Source: Hespellia stercorisuis DSM 15480 (lineage in GTDB: Bacteria > Bacillota > Clostridia > Lachnospirales > Lachnospiraceae). Taken from it: DNA of 64,000 bases. Within the stretch, counting starts at the first letter, position 1. Each line of letters begins with the position of its first letter. The stretch covers positions 41,687-105,686 of the forward strand of contig NZ_FQZY01000011.1 in the NCBI RefSeq assembly GCF_900142165.1, written 5' to 3'. A model generated the notes under the pieces. The model saw only the letters and a list, made by a program, of their open reading frames with translations, did not search any database and was not told where the DNA came from. Below are positions 34,618 through 43,968 of the stretch, one piece after another. The position numbers and the translations under genes are program-made.

Positions 34618-36507
34618 CTATTTTAACAGTTCCGGTTCTTTCTGATACAGATAGGTCTCCAGTGTTGTCTTGCTCACCAGCGACGGAACCACACCTTCGC
34701 GGGTGATGGAAAATGCGGCGGCAATAGAACCGATCTGAATGGCGGAGTCCATGTCATAGCCCTGCATGAGGTAGGCGGCCAGAGCACTGATGAAGGCGTC
34801 ACTTGCGCCGGTTGCATCCACAACAGAGAAGAGAACCGCGTCATAATATTGAGCACCGTTACGATCCAGGCGGTAGATCCCGTGGGAGCCGAGGGTGACA
34901 ATGACACAGCTGATTCCCTTACCGAGCAGAAACTTACTCTTTTCCTCAATGGTCTGCCCTTCCGGGCAGATAGTGGAAAGCTCGTCAACATTTGGTACGA
35001 TGATGTCGACATCGGCCAGTATATCGTCCGGGAGCTCGCCGCATGCGGAAGGCTTGAGTATGGTTTTGGCACCGTGAAGGCGTGCAAGCTTCAGGGCGGT
35101 GTGCACGGTATCCAGAGGAATCTCCGTTTGGACGAGACAATACTCTGTGTTGTAGAACACTCGCTCGTTTTTCACGATGTCCTCCGGGAGGAGATTCGCG
35201 TTCGCGCCCTCCAGAATCGTAATCATGGAATTTCCATCGTGTCCGGTAATAATGTATGCATGTCCGGTGCTGGAATTTCCAATCCGTGCAATCCCCTCCG
35301 TTGAGATATCATAATGATTCAGCGACGAGAAAATAAGATCCGAGTGCACATCGCTGCCAACGCTGCCGAGGACTGCGACCGGCATCCCGAGTTTGGCGAC
35401 TCCGACAGCCTGATTGATTGCCTTTCCGCCTGGATAGGAGGATGAGACAGAGGTCTTGATCGTCTGTCGGACGGAAGGGAGCTGATCGACATTCAGGTAG
35501 GTGTCCACGTTGACACTTCCGACAACCAGAATCTGTCGTTTGGAACGTTCATACGGTCCGCTGATGGAATTTTCCGTGCTCAGTGTGGTGTCAAATTCAA
35601 AGGGCTCAGGCGGGCAGTCCTTCTGCTCGATTTTGTTAATAAAATTGCGGCAGAGACAGACACCATACCTGCGCTTGGGAATGGTAAATGTAGAGAGCTC
35701 CGGCAGGAAAATCTCATCCCGGATATCCGAGCGCATGGAGATGATGGAAACATCCTCCGGGATATGGTAACCGAGAGAAGTGAGTACACGGAAAAATTCG
35801 ATGGCAAGGCTGAAATGGCTGCAGATAATTCCGGTAATTGTATGATTCTTGATCTTATAGAGCAGTGATTTCCCAACCTCCGTGAAAATATTGTTCTCAT
35901 CGTAGTTTAACTGGTGATCAAAAAGACAATTTTTGTAACCTTTGATGATGGCAGCCGTGCGGCGCCCGTCCATGACGAGACACCCGATGCGTGCGTGCTG
36001 ATTCTGGATAAGCTTCTCGCAGGCATTGTAGCTTAGACGGCTGTAATTTGGGCAAAAACTGCCTTCTATTTCGACATTTGCAATCTCAAATGGAATACCG
36101 GCTCTTTCTAACTGAGCTTTTTCCTTCAGACTTTCCTCGCCAAGTGTTTCCCAGATGACACCGTCAAAATGTTTTGTGCAGCACGCCGCAATATTTTTAC
36201 GCTCAGTCTCTGGATCATTCTGGCTGTCGAACAAGTTGATGGAATAGCCATTCTTCTGGGCTTCTTCAAGGATTCCGCTAAGCGCCATGTCAATGGAGTT
36301 GACAGACTGCATCACAATACCGATGATCCAGGTCTTGGTGGTCGTTGACTGCATGGCTGCGGCATAGGGTGTGTAATGGTATTCTTTCGCAATCTTCAGA
36401 ACACGCTCCCGCGTCTCGGCGCTGATGCTGCTGTCCTTATGGTTCATGATTTTTGAGACTGTTGAAACAGAAACATTTGCAATCTGTGCGATTTCTTTAA
36501 TTGTCAA
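34618..36507 (-). CDS. LacI-family regulator fused to PfkB/ribokinase-like kinase
   Basis: A single 629-residue frame. Residues 1-55 are a LacI helix-turn-helix (IKEIAQIANVSVSTVSKIMNH), about 60-295 a periplasmic-binding-type ligand domain (WIIGIVMQSVNSIDMALSG), and about 305-620 a PfkB sugar kinase. The kinase has VVGSVNVDTYLNVDQLPS, YPGGKAINQAVGVAKLG and the anion-hole/catalytic motif VDATGASDAF, where the usual GAGD is GASD but the catalytic Asp remains. The start is TTG 36507 behind GGAGGGGGGG; the ATG 36546 lies beyond that ribosome site. It is divergent from the TRAP island. Whether it phosphorylates its own inducer is unknown. Confidence 0.85.
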   Translation of the reverse strand: MTIKEIAQIANVSVSTVSKIMNHKDSSISAETRERVLKIAKEYHYTPYAAAMQSTTTKTWIIGIVMQSVNSIDMALSGILEEAQKNGYSINLFDSQNDPETERKNIAACCTKHFDGVIWETLGEESLKEKAQLERAGIPFEIANVEIEGSFCPNYSRLSYNACEKLIQNQHARIGCLVMDGRRTAAIIKGYKNCLFDHQLNYDENNIFTEVGKSLLYKIKNHTITGIICSHFSLAIEFFRVLTSLGYHIPEDVSIISMRSDIRDEIFLPELSTFTIPKRRYGVCLCRNFINKIEQKDCPPEPFEFDTTLSTENSISGPYERSKRQILVVGSVNVDTYLNVDQLPSVRQTIKTSVSSSYPGGKAINQAVGVAKLGMPVAVLGSVGSDVHSDLIFSSLNHYDISTEGIARIGNSSTGHAYIITGHDGNSMITILEGANANLLPEDIVKNERVFYNTEYCLVQTEIPLDTVHTALKLARLHGAKTILKPSACGELPDDILADVDIIVPNVDELSTICPEGQTIEEKSKFLLGKGISCVIVTLGSHGIYRLDRNGAQYYDAVLFSVVDATGASDAFISALAAYLMQGYDMDSAIQIGSIAAAFSITREGVVPSLVSKTTLETYLYQKEPELLK

Positions 36508-36771
36508 TAATATCCCCCCCTCCGTTTGAATGGATTCTTGTTTCATTATATTCTATAATCCGGATTTGAGAAAGTGGTTTCGGAATATTCTTTCGGAAAT
36601 GTATTTTGTAAATCGGCGTCGTTGCCTTGAGGATAATAAAGAAAATTGAGGGGAAATTAGAATATAGAACCTGAAATAATCACGCTTAACCATAAAAAGG
36701 AAAATATTAACAGTTATATAGGTCTGTTGTGATTAAAAGTGCATAAAAATATGGGCATATACATAAATATA

Positions 36772-36813
36772 TTGACATTTCATAAAACATGGTGTATATA
36801 AATATATATACAC
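36772..36813 (+). promoter_or_regulatory. island promoter with operator palindrome over the -10
   Basis: TTGACA (36772-36777) and TATATA (36795-36800) are spaced 17 bp. The palindrome GTGTATATA-AATA-TATATACAC (36792-36813) covers the -10 box and would block the promoter when bound. A second imperfect inverted repeat, ACTATCAGAA/TTCAGATAGT, lies near 36850-36880. The 404-bp region up to the gene is otherwise empty and very AT-rich. Confidence 0.65.
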
Positions 36814-36911
36814 TTAAATATCTATAAAATAGATAATGAAAAGATAAACACTATCAGAACGGTAAAAGATTCAGATAGTATTTATAAAAAAATTACAGGA
36901 GGAAAAAGATT

Positions 36912-37973
36912 ATGTTAGTAAGCCAAGTGGAGACTCCAGCGTTGATTGTTGATCTTGACAGTTTGGAGGAAAATTTATGTCTGTTTAAGGAGCAGGCCGA
37001 AAAAACGGGAATTGCAATGCGCCCACATTTCAAATCAAATAAGTGTCCGGCAATTGTGCATAAGCAGATTGAATATGGTGCAAAGGGCATTACCTGTTCA
37101 AAGGTGGAAGAAGCAGAGGATTTGATTGATTGTGGTATCAAGGATGTTCTGATAGCAAATCAGATTGTTGATAAGGGAAAGATTGCAAGTGTTGCTACGT
37201 TGGCGGGGCGATGCCATCTCGGAGTTTGTGTTGACAATGCCAAGAATATTGATGATTTAGAAGCAGCCGCAGCCGTACAAGACAATATAATTTACTGTCT
37301 TGTAGAATTTGAAATTGGAATGAACCGTTGTGGTGTAACTACGAAGGAAGAACTTTATGATCTTGCGGCGAAGATAACAGCGTATCCGCATCTGAGATTT
37401 GAAGGTATTCAGGCATACGCAGGGCACTTATCTCATGAGGAAGATTTTGAGAAGAGACAGTCTGCCTCTGACGAGGTTGAAAAAAAGCTTACAGAAGCTA
37501 AAGAATATGTTGAATCTAAAGGGATCAAGGTAAAAGAAGTAAGCGGATCTAGTACAGGGACAGTTTTTTTCAGACCTAAAGGAAGTGTTTATACAGAACT
37601 CCAGGCAGGGAGTTATGTATTTATGGATGTGGCATATGGAAAACTAAAACTTCCGTTTAAGCATTCGTTATTTGTTTTGAGCACAGTAATTAGTACTGAG
37701 AATAATAAAATAATTGTAGATGCGGGAAGAAAATCTGCTGCATCAGATCAGGCGTTGCCAATATTCTTAGAGTATCCGGATATTCCAGCAAAAGTAAGTG
37801 AAGAGCATACTGCGATTCCGAAAGAAAATCGAGATGTTTTAGTTGGAGATAGGCTTCATTTGATCCCCGGTCATTGCTGCACAACGGTGAATATTCATGA
37901 CAGCTTATATCTCGTACGAAAAGGAGAAATAGTGGATCGAGTAGCGATTTCTTCAAGAGGAAAAAGTCGTTAA
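36912..37973 (+). CDS. DSD1-family PLP enzyme (D-threonine aldolase / D-serine dehydratase-like)
   Basis: A 353-residue fold-type III PLP enzyme. The N-terminal alanine-racemase-like barrel carries the PLP lysine in MRPHFKSNKCP, and the C-terminal beta domain carries the metal motif PGHCCTTVN, where His and Cys bind zinc in eukaryotic D-serine dehydratase. Family members act on D-serine, D-threonine or D-threo-3-hydroxyaspartate. The start follows CAGGAGGAAAAAG. It is first in an AT-rich operon with a DUF4392 protein and a TRAP importer, so a D-configured hydroxy-amino acid is a reasonable substrate class; the exact compound is unknown. Confidence 0.85.
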   Translation: MLVSQVETPALIVDLDSLEENLCLFKEQAEKTGIAMRPHFKSNKCPAIVHKQIEYGAKGITCSKVEEAEDLIDCGIKDVLIANQIVDKGKIASVATLAGRCHLGVCVDNAKNIDDLEAAAAVQDNIIYCLVEFEIGMNRCGVTTKEELYDLAAKITAYPHLRFEGIQAYAGHLSHEEDFEKRQSASDEVEKKLTEAKEYVESKGIKVKEVSGSSTGTVFFRPKGSVYTELQAGSYVFMDVAYGKLKLPFKHSLFVLSTVISTENNKIIVDAGRKSAASDQALPIFLEYPDIPAKVSEEHTAIPKENRDVLVGDRLHLIPGHCCTTVNIHDSLYLVRKGEIVDRVAISSRGKSR

Positions 37974-37999
37974 TTAAATAAGTGAGGAGGATATTAAAT

Positions 38000-39070
38000 A
38001 TGCTTTCATTCGAAGAACAACGTATTTTGAATCTAGGACAGGCATTGGACGCGTTGATGACGGCAGATATACATTCAAGAGGAATTATTAAACCGATTTA
38101 TGACAATATGTTTGAAAGGGTGGGAGAGCCCTTATCAACAAATGCAGCAAAGAAACTTCTTAACGCAATGCTTCGACCGAATCCTATAGTTTTGATTGGG
38201 ACAGGTTTTTTAGTAAAACCAACGTTTCGTCCGGAAACGGATGGACCGATTTCTTCGGCACTTTTGGCGCGTGCAATATCGTTGTTGGGAGGGATTCCAA
38301 TTATTGTTTCAGAACAAAATAGTATGGATGTCTTAAAGGCTGCTTGTACAGAAGCAGAATTGATAGTTACGAATACGATTGAGGATGCAATAGAACGCCC
38401 TCATTCGGTTGCCCTTGTGATAATGCCTCCGGCAAAACAGGAAGAAGAGACAAGGAAAGTGATTGAGCAGCTATTGTCATTATCTCCAGTTGGTATGGTT
38501 TCAATTGAGCATCCGGGAAAGGCTGATGATGGAAAATATTATAGTCTACTAGGGTATGAACTGAAAGATTGGCCGGGTGCCATTGATGATTTAATGGAGA
38601 GGGTCTCTGAACAGGGAGGATGTACCATTGGGATCGGTGATGGCGGCAATGAGGCAGGTATGGGATATTGCAAGCCCGAATTAGATGAGATTGTTCCATA
38701 CGGAGCCGTTATTGGTACGACTGGCAGCTGTGATGCGCCAATTATTGCTTCTATTTCAGAATATGGTGCCTATGCATTAATTGCAGCGTTGGAATTTGTT
38801 TCCGGGAAGAAGGTTCTGCAGAGTCCAGATCTTGAAGAACGTGTCTTGCGTGCCGCAATCAGAGCTGGATCCGTATGCGGGTGTTCGGGAAGACCAACAG
38901 CGGCAATTGACATGATCGATGTGGAGTATATTCGTTCTTATGTAAATATGCTCCAATGCGTGGTGACATCGACAGTGAAATTCAGCCCGACACGTCCTTT
39001 TTTTATTGACTTCTGCCGTGGTGCAGAAGTAGGTGAACCAGGAACTTATAGCGGAGGACATGGAAAATAA
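38000..39070 (+). CDS. DUF4392 protein (D-glutamate cyclase-like)
   Basis: A 356-residue protein of the DUF4392 family, the C-terminal domain of mammalian D-glutamate cyclase. Typical stretches are VLIGTGFLVKPTFRPETDGP near the start and the glycine-rich GIGDGGNEAGMG in the middle, then CDAPIIASISEYGAYAL. It starts at ATG 38000 after GAGGAGG; the GTG in that ribosome site is not used. The mammalian enzyme interconverts D-glutamate and 5-oxo-D-proline. In this operon the reaction may be similar on an imported D-acid, which is inference. Confidence 0.8.
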   Translation: MLSFEEQRILNLGQALDALMTADIHSRGIIKPIYDNMFERVGEPLSTNAAKKLLNAMLRPNPIVLIGTGFLVKPTFRPETDGPISSALLARAISLLGGIPIIVSEQNSMDVLKAACTEAELIVTNTIEDAIERPHSVALVIMPPAKQEEETRKVIEQLLSLSPVGMVSIEHPGKADDGKYYSLLGYELKDWPGAIDDLMERVSEQGGCTIGIGDGGNEAGMGYCKPELDEIVPYGAVIGTTGSCDAPIIASISEYGAYALIAALEFVSGKKVLQSPDLEERVLRAAIRAGSVCGCSGRPTAAIDMIDVEYIRSYVNMLQCVVTSTVKFSPTRPFFIDFCRGAEVGEPGTYSGGHGK

Positions 39071-39092
39071 AGTATCAGGAGGAGAAAGAAGT

Positions 39093-40145
39093 ATGAAAAA
39101 AAATAAGAAAATTGTAGCGGCAACTTTAATGGTATGTATGGTTTTGTCACTTGTTGCCTGTGCTGGTAAAACGGAAAAACAATCGAAAAATTCCTCGGAT
39201 AATGGTGCAGCGAATGAAACGTATAATTGGGACTTTTTTCTGAGTCTTCCTCAAACTTATGTTAGAAATGAAGGTTTGTTAGAGTTCGTGGATAATATTA
39301 AAGATCAGACAGAAAATCATGTAAACATTTCTGTCTATTCGGCAGGTGAACTTCCGTATACAGGAACGGAAGCAATTGATATATGCTCTACAGGAACTGT
39401 TCAGATGTCTGATGCGAATACAGCGAATATTGCGGGCACATCAAAGACGGGGGCTATTTGTACTTATCCATTTTTGTGTTCTGATTGGGAGTCATTCCAT
39501 ACAATGATGGATACGATTACGCCTTATTTTACAAAGGAAATGGAAGAACAGGGGATTCATGTTCTATTCTTTATGCCAGATTCTCTTCAGTACATGTTTG
39601 GAAAGGGAAGTCCGTTGACAAGTTGGTCAGAAATGAAAGGACGCAGTATGCGCGGACAAAATTCATATATGCAGCAGTTTGCAAGCCTGGTTGATGCGAA
39701 TTCTGTTGCTATTACCAGCAATGAAATCGCAACTGCAATTTCAAAGGGGGTCATTGACAGTTTTGTCACCTCATCCATGACAACAGAATCCAGTGCTTAC
39801 TATGAATTTATTGACTGGGCAAACAAAACACCATTTAGTGCGAATGGTTCTTTTATTATGGTGAATCAGTCGGCTTGGGACAGTATTCCGGAAGAGTATC
39901 AGAAGATAATAGAGGATGAAGGCAGCAAGCTTACCGAAAAATATTGGAATACGTTTATACCAGAAGAAGATAAAAAAGCTCTTGATATCATTGAAGAGAA
40001 TAATACTAAAGTTACAGATATAGACGAGAATCTTTCGGCAGAGGGAAGGAAAATCGTTGAAGGGTACTATACAAAATGGGCAGATGAGGCTGGTGGGCAG
40101 GCACCTGAGACCTTGAAAGCAGTCTATGAAGCACTTGGTTATTAG
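39093..40145 (+). CDS. dctP: TRAP transporter substrate-binding protein DctP
   Basis: A 350-residue binding protein with an N-terminal lipobox VACA (C23), so it is probably a lipoprotein as in other Gram-positive TRAP systems. The DctP fold shows in TCIGTQMSD-like positions, here CSTGTVQMSDANTANI, and in MRGQNSYMQQFASLVDANSVAI, where the conserved arginine would hold a carboxylate. ATG 39093 follows AGGAGGAG. It feeds the two membrane subunits encoded next. The ligand should be an organic acid or an amino acid. Confidence 0.9.
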   Translation: MKKNKKIVAATLMVCMVLSLVACAGKTEKQSKNSSDNGAANETYNWDFFLSLPQTYVRNEGLLEFVDNIKDQTENHVNISVYSAGELPYTGTEAIDICSTGTVQMSDANTANIAGTSKTGAICTYPFLCSDWESFHTMMDTITPYFTKEMEEQGIHVLFFMPDSLQYMFGKGSPLTSWSEMKGRSMRGQNSYMQQFASLVDANSVAITSNEIATAISKGVIDSFVTSSMTTESSAYYEFIDWANKTPFSANGSFIMVNQSAWDSIPEEYQKIIEDEGSKLTEKYWNTFIPEEDKKALDIIEENNTKVTDIDENLSAEGRKIVEGYYTKWADEAGGQAPETLKAVYEALGY

Positions 40146-40178
40146 AGGGATAGGATTGGCTGAAAGGAATGAATAAAA

Positions 40179-40730
40179 ATGAACATTTTGAAAAAAATCT
40201 GGTATTATTACCAGAAAATAATGGATTGTCTGACTAGATATGTGGCATTGTTAAGCGGAATCATTTTATTTGCAATGATGGTTCTTGTTACTGTGTATAT
40301 TGTATTAAGAAAAACCATGGGGCCAGGAAACTTAGATGCAGTCGAAATTAGTGGCTACATGATGGTGTTCATTGTTTTTGGATCCCTTGCAAAAACTTTT
40401 AGAGAAGGCGGATTGCTCAGAGTTGAATTACTATATGATAAATATCCGATAAGGATAAAAAAGATTATGGATGTGATTCTTGGAATCGTTGCTCTTATAT
40501 ACTGTTCGATACTGACAAAGTACAGCTGGCAGTTGATGATGAAGTCATATGTAAATGGCACGCGTTCAGTTAGCACATACAGGGTGTTACTTTATATTCC
40601 ACAGGCGATATTGGTATTTGGCGGGATTCTTTTATTTCTAACGCTTATTGAATATGAAATTGATAAAATAATTAAATTGTTTTCAAAGAAGACTTCCACA
40701 GAAAATGGGAAAGGAGAAGAAAAAGAATGA
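40179..40730 (+). CDS. dctQ: TRAP transporter small permease DctQ
   Basis: A 183-residue membrane protein with four hydrophobic segments and the DctQ-type conserved region RVELLYDKYPIRIKKIMD between segments two and three. It sits between dctP and dctM and its stop overlaps the dctM start by four bases. Confidence 0.9.
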   Translation: MNILKKIWYYYQKIMDCLTRYVALLSGIILFAMMVLVTVYIVLRKTMGPGNLDAVEISGYMMVFIVFGSLAKTFREGGLLRVELLYDKYPIRIKKIMDVILGIVALIYCSILTKYSWQLMMKSYVNGTRSVSTYRVLLYIPQAILVFGGILLFLTLIEYEIDKIIKLFSKKTSTENGKGEEKE

Positions 40731-42034
40731 ATATAGACTGGCAGATATTATTTATCTTAATGTTAATAATCTTATTCGCACTCCTTTTTGCAGGAGAATG
40801 GATTGCATTTACCCTTATGTTAGTTGGCACAATAGGAATACTGATCATAGGTAAGTCTTATGTTTTGAATTCAATTGGACAGATGGCATGGAATACGGTG
40901 TGCAGCTTTGATATGACGGCGATTCCATTATTCATACTTATGGGAGAACTTATGGTGCATGGCGGGCTTAGCAAAGGATTTTATCGGAGTGCGGCGATGT
41001 GGCTCAGGAGATTACCGGGAGGGCTTTTACAGACGAATATTGTATCCTGTGCGATTTTTGCAGCAATTAGTGGTTCGAGTCCTGCAACAGCAGCCGCAAT
41101 TGGCTCAGTTTCTTATCCAGAATTGGAAGAGAAAGGGTATGACCGTCAGATGATAGTAGGATCGTTGGCAGGTGGCGGTGCACTCGGAGTACTGATTCCT
41201 CCCAGTATCAACATGCTGATTTATGCATCTATCGCTGAGTGCTCCGTTACAAAATTATTTGTAGCGGGCATTGTGCCAGGGGGGCTATGCGCACTGTGCT
41301 TTATGTGCTATATAGGTATTCGCAGTGTATTACATCCAGAATTGGCACCAAGAGAGACTGAGAGATATACATTTAAGGAAAAAATAAAGGAATCAGGAGG
41401 TTTGTTCTCTTTTATCTTTTTGATTTTTATCGTATTGGGAAGTATATATACAGGGTGGGCAACAACAACTGAAGCAGCAGCACTCGGAGCATTTGTGGCA
41501 TTTCTTATGACGGTAGTTACCCGTAATTTGACATTGGATGCTTTAAAGGAGTCGTTATTGGCATCTGTGCGCCTAAGTTCTATGATTTTAGCAATTATTT
41601 TTGGAGCAAAAGTATTATCCTATTTTATTGCACTTTCAGGAATTAGCAAGGGGGTCACGAACTGGATTGTATCACTGAATCCTTCTATTGTTCTATTGTT
41701 TGCCTGTATTATTGTAATGTATTTGGTTTTGGGATGTATCTTGGAAGGGACATCCATGATATATCTTACGATTCCGGTATTACTTCCGATTTTAGTTGCT
41801 CTGAACATTGATTTGATCTGGTTTGGAGTTATCCTTACTCTTTTAACAGAAATAGGAATGATTACACCGCCAGTTGGTATTAACTTATATGTTATTCACA
41901 GTATAGCTGATAAGAATTGCTCTTTTAGCGATGTAATCAAAGGTGCGCTGCCGTATTGCGCGATGTATTTGTTTGTTACAATTGCGATTATAGCGATTCC
42001 GGCATTAGCGCTCTGGTTACCTGGAACCATGTGA
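40727..42034 (+). CDS. dctM: TRAP transporter large permease DctM
   Basis: A 435-residue transporter with about 12 membrane segments. Conserved DctM features include FDMTAIPLFILMGELM, the AAISGSSPATAAAIGSVSYPE loop, GALGVLIPPSINMLIY and EIGMITPPVGINLYV. It starts in an ATGA overlap with dctQ. It is the sodium-coupled core of the importer and the last gene before the convergent LysR gene. Confidence 0.93.
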   Translation: MNIDWQILFILMLIILFALLFAGEWIAFTLMLVGTIGILIIGKSYVLNSIGQMAWNTVCSFDMTAIPLFILMGELMVHGGLSKGFYRSAAMWLRRLPGGLLQTNIVSCAIFAAISGSSPATAAAIGSVSYPELEEKGYDRQMIVGSLAGGGALGVLIPPSINMLIYASIAECSVTKLFVAGIVPGGLCALCFMCYIGIRSVLHPELAPRETERYTFKEKIKESGGLFSFIFLIFIVLGSIYTGWATTTEAAALGAFVAFLMTVVTRNLTLDALKESLLASVRLSSMILAIIFGAKVLSYFIALSGISKGVTNWIVSLNPSIVLLFACIIVMYLVLGCILEGTSMIYLTIPVLLPILVALNIDLIWFGVILTLLTEIGMITPPVGINLYVIHSIADKNCSFSDVIKGALPYCAMYLFVTIAIIAIPALALWLPGTM

Positions 42035-42042
42035 AAAATATG

Positions 42043-42927
42043 TTAGTTTGATAGCTTTGACAGCACGTCTTTAACATAAAGAAGAAAATAATCTATCTTC
42101 TTTTGCAACAGAGAACTATTTTGTTTATTTGTAATTACACAGCAGGCACGTGGTGGTGGTGCAGAACAAAGACTGGCAACATATAAGCCAAAGTCTTTTT
42201 GGAAAACCCGGGCATTAGAAGCAGGCAGAATACACCAAAAATCACCAAGAGGAAAGAAACTTGAAAGAAGCGAGTTGCTGTTAAGATAAATTCTTTCCTG
42301 CCCGGGGGTCCACCATTCATTATGCCATTGCTCAAGTTGAGGAGTCCAGGAATGCACAATCTCTAATTTGGGCTCGAGGTCGAGCGGAGATATTTGTACT
42401 TTGTCTTTCAGGCGATCCATGTTATGAAGAATCATGTAATCTTCATTTAAAAGAAGCTCTGAGGATATATCAGGATGAAAAGAATTGGTGTTGACAAAAC
42501 CGATATCAATATCCTTGGTGTATAGCAAGTCATAAAGTTCCCATGAATGGTGAGTCAAAATACGTAGGGAATAATTAGGGTTTTCTTTTAAAAAACCAGA
42601 AAAAACTTGTGGAAAGAGATAAGTGTTAATACTTTCTACACCACCGATGCATAACTGCTCGGTATAAATATTCTGCTTAAGCATTTGAATCTCACGCTCT
42701 AAGTCAACCCAGCGAATTGCGTAATCGAGAAAATGTTCGCCTTGTGGTGAAAGCTGAATACCTGCCTGACCACGATTGCGTTCCAGAAGTGGAAAACCGA
42801 GTTCATTTTCCAAAAGTTGTAAGCGATGACTTATGGTTGATTGAGAAACACCGAGATTTTGGGCAGCTGGACTTAACCCATTTGCCCGTACTATATTTAT
42901 AAAGGTTTTTGCTAAAGTGATATCCAT
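42043..42927 (-). CDS. LysR family transcriptional regulator
   Basis: A 294-residue LysR protein: winged helix-turn-helix at about residues 1-60 (NLGVSQSTISHRLQLLENELGFPLLER) and a periplasmic-binding-type effector domain after about residue 90. It is convergent with dctM and divergent from the epimerase gene, so it probably controls the downstream pair and perhaps the whole island. Confidence 0.9.
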   Translation of the reverse strand: MDITLAKTFINIVRANGLSPAAQNLGVSQSTISHRLQLLENELGFPLLERNRGQAGIQLSPQGEHFLDYAIRWVDLEREIQMLKQNIYTEQLCIGGVESINTYLFPQVFSGFLKENPNYSLRILTHHSWELYDLLYTKDIDIGFVNTNSFHPDISSELLLNEDYMILHNMDRLKDKVQISPLDLEPKLEIVHSWTPQLEQWHNEWWTPGQERIYLNSNSLLSSFFPLGDFWCILPASNARVFQKDFGLYVASLCSAPPPRACCVITNKQNSSLLQKKIDYFLLYVKDVLSKLSN

Positions 42928-42946
42928 GGCTGCTCCTTTTCAGAAA

Positions 42947-42964
42947 ATAATATAAATATATTAT
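42947..42964. promoter_or_regulatory. palindrome in the LysR/epimerase divergent region
   Basis: ATAATATA-AA-TATATTAT is a perfect 8-bp inverted repeat, 20 bp upstream of the lysR-type start. It has the size and AT character of a LysR recognition site, although AT-rich palindromes also arise by chance. Confidence 0.4.
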
Positions 42965-43046
42965 AGCAAAAAGATTAAAGTTTATCAATGAAAATGCCTG
43001 AGAGAAAGCAATCAGGGAAGGTATATAAAAAGAGGAGAGATATCTT

Positions 43047-43943
43047 ATGAAAGATTCAATACATAAATATTTTCAAATAGGAACTATAAGGTGGATGAGT
43101 CATCCGCAAAAAGACGTAGTGGAGTCTGTTCACGAAATTGCATGTGATGATTTTTTCGATGCGATAGAAATATGCCAATTCACAGATGATGAGGTACGAG
43201 AAAAGGTAAGGAAGATGCTAAATCAAAGTCATATGCAGGTATGTTATGGTGCGCAGCCGAGACTTTTAGGACCAAAGCTGAATCCGAATGCAATAGATGA
43301 AAATGAACGACAAAAAGCAGAGAAAACATTAAAAGAGGCAATTGATGAGGCGAATTACCTGGGAGCAGAAAATGTTGCTTTTCTTGCGGGAAAGTGGGAG
43401 GAGAAGACAAAAGAAGAGGCATATAATCAATTACTTAAGACCACTAAAAACATATGCTCTTATGCGGGCAAAAAAGGGATGGGGGTTAATTTAGAAGTTT
43501 TTGATTATGATATGGACAAAGCTGTACTGATTGGACCGGCACCGTTGGCGGCACGTTTTGCAGCGGACATGCGCAGCTACTGCAATAACTTTGGACTTCT
43601 GGTGGATTTGAGCCATTTTCCAACCACCTATGAGACAAGTCGTTTCGTTATCCAGACGCTTCGGCCCTACATTCGTCATTTTCATATTGGGAATGCTGTA
43701 GTTGAACCAGGCGTGGAAGCATATGGAGATCAACATCCACGATTTGGGTTTCCTCATAGTGCAAATGATGTTCCGGAGTTGTTGGACTTCTTTCATGTAT
43801 TGAAGAATGAAGGATTTTTTTGTTCAGAGAAACCATATGTATTGTCATTTGAAGTGAAGCCGTGGGCTGATGAAGATGCGGATATTGTTCTTGCGAATAC
43901 AAAGAGAGTAATTAACAGAGCATGGGCTTTATTGGAAGATTAA
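43047..43943 (+). CDS. sugar phosphate isomerase/epimerase family (AP-endonuclease 2 fold)
   Basis: A 298-residue TIM-barrel protein of the xylose-isomerase-like group. Metal-ligand candidates are the Glu in VNLEVFDYDMDK, the Asp/His of LLVDLSHFPTT, the His of RHFHIGN and the Glu near VLSFEVKPW. The start follows AGAGGAGAG. It is paired with a D-hydroxyacid dehydrogenase, so it may isomerise or epimerise an intermediate of the island pathway. The substrate is unknown. Confidence 0.8.
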   Translation: MKDSIHKYFQIGTIRWMSHPQKDVVESVHEIACDDFFDAIEICQFTDDEVREKVRKMLNQSHMQVCYGAQPRLLGPKLNPNAIDENERQKAEKTLKEAIDEANYLGAENVAFLAGKWEEKTKEEAYNQLLKTTKNICSYAGKKGMGVNLEVFDYDMDKAVLIGPAPLAARFAADMRSYCNNFGLLVDLSHFPTTYETSRFVIQTLRPYIRHFHIGNAVVEPGVEAYGDQHPRFGFPHSANDVPELLDFFHVLKNEGFFCSEKPYVLSFEVKPWADEDADIVLANTKRVINRAWALLED

Positions 43944-43968
43944 CATCTTTTAAGGAGGAATTTGAATA

